Below the pieces are notes generated by a model. That model saw only the letters and a list, made by a program, of their open reading frames with translations, had not been told where the DNA came from and did no database searches. From assembly GCA_022828595.1 (NCBI GenBank), contig JAKGHH010000004.1, positions 21,584,372-21,648,371 of the forward strand: a stretch of 64,000 bases of DNA, read 5' to 3'. The stretch's first letter is position 1. Each line of letters opens with the position of its first letter. Shown piece by piece: positions 46,939 through 64,000 of the stretch. A program made the translations under genes and the position numbers. This stretch comes from Nelumbo lutea. Lineage: Eukaryota > Streptophyta > Magnoliopsida > Proteales > Nelumbonaceae.

Positions 46939-46962
46939 GAGAGAGAGAGAGAGAGAGAGAGA
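46939..46962. repeat. (GA)n microsatellite
   Basis: About 12 GA units, intergenic. Confidence 0.9.
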
Positions 46963-48613
46963 AAGAGATTGGCTTTTCTGGTCTGAGTGGATGAGTGGTT
47001 CAATCCGGTGGCATGGTGGTGCCTCAGGCAGCCATGCGTGTTGGTTAACGGGGCCCACGATTATTATAATAAAAATTATATTGCACTCCATCTCAGAATT
47101 TTAAATTTTATTGTAAACCTATAACAATTCAAAATTTCACATACCCCCACGCCACTATCTGACTGTGTGTTGGCAACAATTCTAAACTGGTATCCAATTA
47201 TATAGTGGAGCAAAATTCAAAATATCAATATGTATTGTGTCAGGAGTTTTTTGATACGCCCCTACAGAATTTGTATCAGATCAGACCATGATCAATTCAG
47301 AGTAGCCAGGACTTAAACCAATTCCTCTGAACCGATTTTGAATAAATAAAACATAAAAAAGAAAAAGCATACGATAAAAACCATTATTATTACCCAGTGT
47401 CTCTCGATTCTCTTTCTGTGGTAGAAGTGGGTGGGTAGGCGTTAAATCGAGCCCCCCTCCGTACGCAACTGATGCGTCATTCTCTCCCATTGCAGCCTAG
47501 TTTTTTATATTCCTAAACTGCCCTTTTTTAACCAGTTTGGAGTGTAGTAATTTTCGTAATTATTGGCATTTTCTTGTCCTTATGTTTCATCTGGTGAAGT
47601 ATTTCAGTCACTGACAAAAAATGATAAGATGTGATTACAAGAACTAGCCCTGGTCTCTAATACTGTCATTCTTCTCTTATTCCTTGTTTCATGTTATCTT
47701 ATCTTCCCATGATTCGTCTATTTTTGTATCTGTGGACGGACTGTAGATTTGAATTAAATGGGCCCAGTCTTGAAGAGAATTGTCTTGTCCACAAACCTCC
47801 CATGCAGGGTGGTGGGGTTTGAGGTCCCACCAACCCCAATTTCTCATTCAAATCTCAATCTAAACGTCACCTTAGCCTTTTGCATGGTTTAAAATGAAGT
47901 GAGCAGTAGTGAAACCCTTTTACTAATGAAAACCTATTCTAATAATTCATTTAACCGCTTAAGATTTTAGATTAAAATGGTTTTTTGATATAATATTAGA
48001 CCTGATTTTTTTGTACTACAGAGCTGATTTGATCAAATAATTTAGTGTTAAATCCTCACTAATTTAAATTTCAGCACAAGGTTATCCATGTTTCAATCTC
48101 AATAAACTTATATGCACCAAACCTTGATGAATAAGTGGATTAATATGTTTCACCATTTAAGCACATCCTATGATCCAATGGACCCTCACTTTAAAATAAC
48201 CTACTTTCACTTTAATGATCCATATTCCGAGTCTTAGACACTTTACTCCTCAAGTCCCCTCAATTCACCTGAACAAAAAAAAGAAAGAGTTAGTGGGAGA
48301 CCCAAAATAATCAAAAGAGAACATTTCTCCTCCACCCATGAAAAGATAATATAATCTCCTAAACTATTAGTTACATCTCTTTTGTAGAAGTTACTGGAAG
48401 AGGCTTATATTGAGAGCCGCTTAAATGGCTGAGCTTGTTTGGGATTGGGAGGGCTTTCCCACGACAGCTTTTGGTTTTGCATGGTGGAACCCACATAGAC
48501 ATAGATGGTATATAAGCAATACTTGGTGCATTTTTAGTGGCATCTCCAATACGGCTAAGTAAGAGCAAATTAAGCAGTTTAATTAAAGTTTCAGCCCTTC
48601 TGAATACACTCAG
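46963..48613. other. Intergenic, no gene seen
   Basis: No supported gene or structural repeat. Confidence 0.4.
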
Positions 48614-48902
48614 GATCTGCTGCTCACTCCGCTATGTACACCAAAGCTACTGACCAATCATAAATCGGCATGTCCATTCATGATTAGTTATGCTTATGCA
48701 GCCTATCTTACACAACATGAGCAGCAGATCTGGATGGGAATCAGATAAGCTGGGGACAAAATCATGCACAACAGGCTAGGCAATCTATCACAAGTGAACA
48801 TGTCAGTTTACCGTATATGTAGGGCCCACATAAATATATACAGAACACTAATGTATTCACTCGTGATAAGTTATCCATCCGCTGCATATGATTTTGTCTC
48901 CC
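48614..48902. repeat. Nested inverted repeats
   Basis: GATCTGCTGCTCA (48614-48626) pairs with TGAGCAGCAGATC (48718-48730). A second pair, GGGGACAAAATCATGCA (about 48752-48768) with TGCATATGATTTTGTCTCC (about 48883-48902), follows directly. Two adjacent foldbacks suggest MITE remnants. Confidence 0.45.
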
Positions 48903-50732
48903 GCCAATCGGGACTTCTAAAGATACAATATAAAAGCCTTACAGAATGTCTATCATCTTGGAGAAGTTTCTACCCGACTAAGAACAGTTAGCTGTTGCTT
49001 ATATCAATCTGGAAAAGTTATCAGAGTTTTCCTTTGAACGTGAAAAAATATCAGCTTTCTCGCTCCTAACTAGGTACTTTTCAAAGCCCGAGAGAGGCTT
49101 CTGGGTGGAGAATCAAAACTAATCGAAAAGAAACACAAATAAAACAGCTAGAAACATAAACTATTGGCCACTAAGCCATATAAAATTAGAAGATTTGGCT
49201 TGCAACTTGCTGCCTCTATAACTTTTTCAGGATTTCTATCCAACCCGGCCGGTATACATTTTATTTCTTTATCTCAATTAACCAAGTAGGCCATTAACTA
49301 GATTAAAAATCCAAATACAGCTTAAAAAAATTAACAATTAAAGAAATTCTCTAGCTTGAGAGACTGGATCTAAGTTTGGATGAGAGTAACGTGAGGTCAT
49401 CTAATCCCTGATTATTGATTGTTGACTGTTGAAGTTGAACTTTAGGATAATAAATTGGGGCAAACTTGAAGCTGTCATTTTCTCAACATCCAATTGAGGG
49501 ATAGTGTTGGAAAAATGATAATATGTCCAGGGACCTTTTAGACATTTTAAGGAGTCCCTTGGTCATTTTCTTGTGACGTCATCATGGTCGTATTTGCAGT
49601 GATCGTCGATTCATCATTAACATTTTTATGAACTTTCTTTGGCTCTTTGCCAAGTGAGGAAATGGAGCTTGCCCAGTCAACTATCCCTGAGATCGTTTGG
49701 GAGGGCTAAGCTGAACATTCAGCCAAATTGTTTCAGCTGTTTGAGGTATTTCAGATAGATTATCTAAACAGGCTGAAGTAGACATTCCAAAAGATTGACA
49801 GACCAACAGCCAATTTGGTAGTCTCTCTGGAATTTTCAAAAAAACAGTGCCATTTCGAATCCACATAGGCATTTCAACAAATGCCCATGTATCTCATTGT
49901 TTGGTTCAGCAGATTATTAAAAAATTGGGCATGCCTCAAAAATCGGGACACCACTGATACAATTGGTGAACCGTTTCCCCCAACGGCTGACTGATGTGTA
50001 TCCTATGTGGTGCTTACCTATCGGCATATACATGAAAAACGGTGATGAAAATCACTTTACCAAACAACATGATGTTGATCATTGCCTACCTGGTAGAAAC
50101 GTTTTTTAGTGAAAAACGGGTCTTAAAAGCATGAATGCTTTGTGTTGAAAATCAGCCTCAAAAAGCGCCCACACTTCCAAACACCATGTTAGTCTGTCTG
50201 CTCACCTCAGAAAGTGGCCACTGCACTTCATCCCTACCAAACAGGTACTAGATCATTATTTGAAAGGGCTCCAGTGTTGATTTGAGTTGCATTGACCGAG
50301 AGACTTCAGAAAAGCTACCAAAAATAGCTTCACCAGAAAGTTGATTTTGGCTCAAATATATGTATTTCTGGCTTTTCAGGCTTTTCACCGAACACAGTGT
50401 TACAACTTTTGGTATGAAACCTTCCTACCTTGCAACGCCAGAAGCCGCTACCAGAAAGCCATTCCCAAAACAGGCACTAAGAATGTTTTAAGATTACAGA
50501 TGCAGTGATTGGCTCAGCTCACTACAACTAGAAGAAAGCTATTAAAAACTCTTTTAAGATTGCCTTCATCCACATATAATTCTGCTCACCTTTCCTTTTC
50601 CAAAACATTCCCCATTTCTTTAATTAATTATACATCCCACAGCATCAACTTCTCTCACATCTCATATAATTAAGCATACCTATGTGACCTTAACTAGTAC
50701 CCCTAACCCACATTCCCCATGGAGGCACATGC
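48903..50732. other. Intergenic, bZIP upstream region
   Basis: Phrases such as ACCAAACAGGTAC (50234) and AAAACAGGCACTAAG (50467) look like MITE ends but are in the same orientation. The last part is the upstream region of the bZIP gene. Confidence 0.4.
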
Positions 50733-50750
50733 ATCATGCATGCATGCGAC
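50720..50750 (+). promoter_or_regulatory. CATGCA (RY-type) cluster upstream of bZIP
   Basis: Overlapping CATGCA motifs (ATGCATCATGCATGCATGC) lie about 230 bp upstream of the TATA box. RY motifs are bound by B3-domain factors in other plants; the role here is inferred only. Confidence 0.35.
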
Positions 50751-50964
50751 CATTGACCCGGGCACATAATGTCTCACATAAAGCCAGTGTTATTCCCACA
50801 CACACACAAAGTATAAAGATGCAACCACATGCATACATGTCATGCCATGACCAACATCAAGTGCATGGCATACCTATGGATGTCTGTTGTCTGCTCTTTA
50901 AGAAACTCTTGGTACTGTTTATCTAGTTGTCTAATGTGGGCCACTCATCTAACTTTTCTCCTTC

Positions 50965-50970
50965 TATAAA
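50965..50970 (+). promoter_or_regulatory. TATA box of the bZIP gene
   Basis: CTATAAACA context 142 bp before the start codon, followed by a CT-rich stretch (CCTCCCCCTTCTCC) typical of plant transcription starts. This predicts a 5' leader of roughly 110 nt. Confidence 0.75.
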
Positions 50971-51111
50971 CACCTCCACTCCTCGTGCATCCCTCCCCCT
51001 TCTCCAACACCCTGCAATTAATTCTCTTGGCAAAGCTTCCTTTCTCCTTCCCCAAGCTCAAGCCCAAGAAGAAACAAAACAACCCCCAAACTTCACCGTA
51101 GAGTTTAGGTC

Positions 51112-51708
51112 ATGCAGCCAGGTGAGGTCGCTGGACTAAGGTACCTGGCACCTGCAGAGCCAAGCCCCTACACAGCTCACTTTAATTTTAGCACGATGCA
51201 GAGCAACATCCCCTTATACCATCTCAGCAGACTCCTAAGGCCTCTTCCTAGTCCTCAGATCCCCCCTCCAGTGCATGAATTCAATCCTCAGTCTTCATGT
51301 CTCAGCAGTAACTCAACCTCGGATGAAGCAGATGAACAGCAGTTGAGAATCATTGATGAGAGGAAGCAGAGGAGAATGATATCTAATAGAGAATCGGCTC
51401 GCAGGTCACGGATGCGGAAGCAGAAGCACCTGGATGAGTTGTGGTCACAGGTCATCCGGCTTAGAACTGAGAACCGCCAGCTCATAGATAAGCTGAACCA
51501 TGTCTCAGAGTGCCATGACCAGGTCCTCCAAGAGAATGCCCAGCTCAGAGAAGAAGCTTCTGAATTGCAGCAAATGCTTGGTAACCTGCAACTTGATAAT
51601 CCTTATACTGCTTTGAGGGATCCCGAAGAGATCCCCTGCAACACAGCCCATCTCAGAGCTGAATCCTCAAACCAGTCCATTACCAGTTCTGTGGATTTGC
51701 TTCATTGA
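51112..51708 (+). CDS. bZIP transcription factor, bZIP42/43-like
   Basis: A 198-residue intronless protein. An N-terminal Pro/Ser-rich region (1-75) is followed by a basic region at about 84-101. That region contains N-x7-R (N92 to R100, SNRESARRSRMRKQKH) and binds DNA as a dimer. The leucine zipper keeps heptads at L110, L117, L124, V131, V138, L145 and L152. The small size, lack of introns and zipper length fit plant group S bZIPs, closest in style to bZIP42/43. These regulate transcription in the nucleus. The start ATG is the first after the TATA box; an upstream ATG at 50934 lies before the TATA box and would not be transcribed. The next gene, HEMB, is convergent, with its stop 263 bp away. 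The frame is intact and probably functional. Confidence 0.93.
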   Translation: MQPGEVAGLRYLAPAEPSPYTAHFNFSTMQSNIPLYHLSRLLRPLPSPQIPPPVHEFNPQSSCLSSNSTSDEADEQQLRIIDERKQRRMISNRESARRSRMRKQKHLDELWSQVIRLRTENRQLIDKLNHVSECHDQVLQENAQLREEASELQQMLGNLQLDNPYTALRDPEEIPCNTAHLRAESSNQSITSSVDLLH

Positions 51709-51971
51709 TATAAAGACTATGCCAGCGCTTTTCTTTCTCTCCTCTTCACTTGATTCTCCATTTCTTCCTTCATTTTACTTTCATGTTTTGTCCGGGATGA
51801 AAGGGCAATCACTTGCCTTCATTTGAGTGATATGAGATTGAAACATTGTGCAGTAACAGCTTTAAGCATCTTATTCCCATCTAAGATTATCATGTCACAT
51901 TTAAATATATTAGCTACATGCGACTCTGACAGTGCTCTAGATTCATTATGATTACACTCCCCCATCACTTC
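51709..51971. other. Convergent 3' region of bZIP and HEMB
   Basis: This 263-bp interval lies between the two stop codons and must hold both 3' UTRs or their overlap. It is T-rich on the plus strand after the bZIP stop. No classical AATAAA is decisive. Confidence 0.6.
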
Positions 51972-61845
<9,874 letters not shown>

Positions 61846-64000
61846 CTCTATGGTTTATTTGGGTTTGCCACTAGAGGGAAATCCTAGGTTAGAGAGTTTT
61901 TCACACCCAGTTTGGGAAATATTCACAAAGAAATTAAAAGGCTGGAAGAGAAATTACATCTCTCTAGGGGGTAGAATCACTCTAATCAAGTCTACTTTGG
62001 CCAACCTACCGGTATACTTCTTGTCCACTTTCAAGATTCCTGTTAAGATAGCAAGTCAATTTGAAAAGCTGATGAGGGACTTTCTTTGGAAACTGGGTGA
62101 CAAAAAAGGATCATCTAGTGAAGTGGGAAATTGTCACTAGGAGGCGAGAGGAAGGGGGCTTAGGTATTAGTAATATTAGATTAAGAAACCTAGCCCTGTT
62201 AGGAAAGTGGTTATGGAGATTTCCCTTAGAGCAGGAGAGCTTGTGGCATCAGGTGGTAGTAAGCATTCAGGGTAAGGCAGTAAATGGATGGGATACTGGT
62301 GTCGACCCCAAGGCAATTCACTTTTACCCCTGGAAAGCAATTGTTGGAGTCTTACCTTCTTTTCAACCTTTCATAAGGTATGATGCTTGCTTAGGTAACA
62401 AAATTTTGTTTTGGGAGGACACTTGGGTTGGGAATGTTCCTCTTAAGGACAGTTTCCCAGTTATGAGTTCTCTTTCTTTAAACAAATTGAAGGTCATTTC
62501 CTCTATTCGTGTGAATGAGGGTTCTTGGGATTTGGGACTGAAGAGAGGGTTAAGGGACTTAGAAATGGCCTTTGCAGATGAGTTATTCTCTCTATTGGGT
62601 GTTGTCTTTCTAGACCAATCTTGCCAGATAATAGAATTTGGTCAAAGACCTCCTTTGGGGTTTTCTCAAGCTCTTCATTTTTCAATGCCTTGCTCAGTTC
62701 CGATGTTGTACCCATAGTTTTCAAGGCGCCAAGGTGAGGCTAGGCAACAGGGGGGTGCCTAGCCTTTAGGCGATGCCTAGGCGATGAATTTTTTTAAGTA
62801 AAACCATATATCCTAGGGTAGTTCCCTAGGTTCCATAACCATCTTTCCTTTATAATTATTCATAATTTTCATAAGAAAAGTATAAGTTTCATGTTTAAGT
62901 CTAGAAAATCAACATTTTATGAGAAGAAAAAGAACAAAGTAAAGAAAATTCAAAAAAATATAGGGGCTGCATCCCTACTTTTGTTATAGGAAAGAAGAAA
63001 AGAAAAGGTGGAAAAAGAAAATGTGTTGATTAGACAAATTTTAAGTTCTTCCTTTGCTTATAGGTTCAGGTTTTGAAATTTTTGAGGGTTCAATCAAGGA
63101 TCAAAATTTCTATACAATACACCCCATATCGGGTGTATTGTATTGTATCTTTGGGGTCCCGATACCTATTTACAGGTGTTTTGGGGGGACCCATTTTTTT
63201 AAATAATATATATATATATATGAAATTAAAAACCAAAGAAATAAAAAAATAGGGGGAGTATCGTTATAAGTACCAATACACCTTTGCCAATACACAGAGG
63301 TGTACCAATACTGTGAACCATGGGTTCAATACAGCAGTTAGCAATGTTGCATTGATTAAACCCTAAGAAAATAAGAAAATAATAAAAAGAAATTAGTATA
63401 TAAACACATAAAATGAATATTCTAGTTTGATAATGTTTATTTTATAATTATAATGTCAAAAAATTAAAAATATAAAAGTATTTTATAACCCAGTGCACAA
63501 AACTGCTAGGCGACTGGGTGAGGCGAGCCTCCAAGGGCGCCTTGTCGCCTAGGCATCGCCTTGACAACTATGGTTGTACCTACCCCTTTCCCTGAAAAAC
63601 AAGTGTGGGGTACTCCTGTTCCACCAAACGTTAGGGCTTTCTGTTGAGAAGTGGTTCTCTAAAAGGTCAATACTTTGGACGTACTTGAAAGAAAAAGGAA
63701 AGGTTGGTGCCTATCGCCACATGTTTGTTGCCTTTGCCTGAAGAGTGGTGAGACAGTGGCTCATCTATTTATTTTCTATCATTTTATTTCTTGCATTTGG
63801 GATTGGATCTCCTCTCTCTTTGGTTGCAAGTGGACTCCTCCTTAGTGTGTGTGGAATCTTTTCAACTCTAGCTTCTTCCAGTTACCAAAGAAGGGAGGCA
63901 GGGTAGTGTGGCAGGAGAGAAATAATAGGATTTTCCAAGGGCATGAAAGAACCAAGGAAGCACTTATAGAGGGCAAGACTACTAGGATCATACATTGGCT
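61846..64000 (+). mobile_element. 5'-truncated LINE retrotransposon, partial
   Basis: A plant L1-type non-LTR element on the plus strand, antisense to HEMB. The reading starts in the late reverse transcriptase domain (YLGLPLEGNP, WKRNYISLGGRITLIKSTLA). After a frame change near 62100-62140 it continues with EEGGLGISNIRLRNLALLGK and ILFWEDTWVG, and reaches the C-terminal zinc region (CCLCLKSG) and RNNRIFQGHERTKEAL near the window edge. Upstream domains are missing, as expected of a 5'-truncated insertion. It is interrupted by a MITE at 62713-63572. Its 3' end lies outside the window. Confidence 0.88.
62713..63572. mobile_element. hAT-like MITE nested in the LINE
   Basis: Ends CATAGTTTTCAAGGCG and CGCCTTGACAACTATG are inverted with one mismatch in 16. 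A perfect 8-bp target duplication GTTGTACC sits at 62705-62712 and 63573-63580. The subterminal regions are dense in GGCG/CGCC and AGGCG phrases; the middle is AT-rich and contains an 11-bp palindrome (ACAATACACCC, 63114-63124; GGGTGTATTGT, 63131-63141). There is no transposase. Confidence 0.88.

Noticed and set aside
50228..50482. MITE bounded by ACAGG phrases
   Set aside because: The two phrases are in the same orientation and no target duplication was found.
50934..50969. Short upstream ORF before the bZIP coding sequence
   Set aside because: The ATG lies upstream of the TATA box and its stop is in the TATA region, so it is not in the predicted mRNA. It also does not resemble the conserved sucrose-control uORF of S1 bZIPs.
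50927..51139. A 70-codon frame overlapping the bZIP start
   Set aside because: It begins with TTG, covers the promoter and leader, and has no recognisable protein character.

Overview
The window is nuclear DNA from a flowering plant, most likely a dicot or basal eudicot; I cannot name the species. The evidence is short introns with GT...AG borders, plant-only gene families (UPF0496/DUF677, a group S bZIP), long AT-rich intergenic DNA, and dense Ty3/gypsy, Ty1/copia, LINE and MITE content.

Only three host genes can be supported. (1) 3251-4845, minus: a two-exon UPF0496 (DUF677, AT14A-like) membrane protein gene whose first coding exon is only 19 nt. (2) 51112-51708, plus: an intronless 198-residue bZIP transcription factor (bZIP42/43-like) with a clear TATA box and a pyrimidine-rich leader. 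(3) 51972 to beyond 61468, minus: the 3' third of a delta-aminolevulinic acid dehydratase gene (HEMB/ALAD, tetrapyrrole synthesis), recognised exon by exon. Its upstream exons lie beyond base 64000. Genes 2 and 3 are tail to tail, with 263 bp between their stop codons.

The rest is mobile DNA and its debris. 9935-19992 (plus) and 23806-32513 (minus) are two related Ty3/gypsy elements of the Tat type: they have the gypsy RNase H (lost from the second), a second archaeal-type RNase H, and an extra ORF antisense to gag-pol next to the 3' LTR. They are damaged in complementary ways: the first keeps reverse transcriptase but has lost the first integrase aspartate, while the second keeps integrase but has lost the whole reverse transcriptase. 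In both, the 3' LTR carries a deletion the 5' LTR lacks. 33815-39941 (minus) is a Ty1/copia element with about 0.8-kb LTRs. 55761-61308 (minus) is a second copia element with short LTRs and a perfect 5-bp target duplication. It sits inside a HEMB intron that would otherwise be about 111 bp. It is itself interrupted by a probable solo LTR. From about 61846 to the window end a 5'-truncated LINE lies in the next HEMB intron and is split by an 860-bp hAT-like MITE with an 8-bp target duplication.

Intergenic stretches (1-3200, 4846-9934, 19993-23805, 32514-33814, 39942-50900) hold MITE-like elements, microsatellites and inverted repeats. One of these, 8866-9025, is a long foldback whose arms pair without a single mismatch only if the minus strand is transcribed. 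I saw no CRISPR array, rRNA, convincing tRNA or bacterial-type operon.
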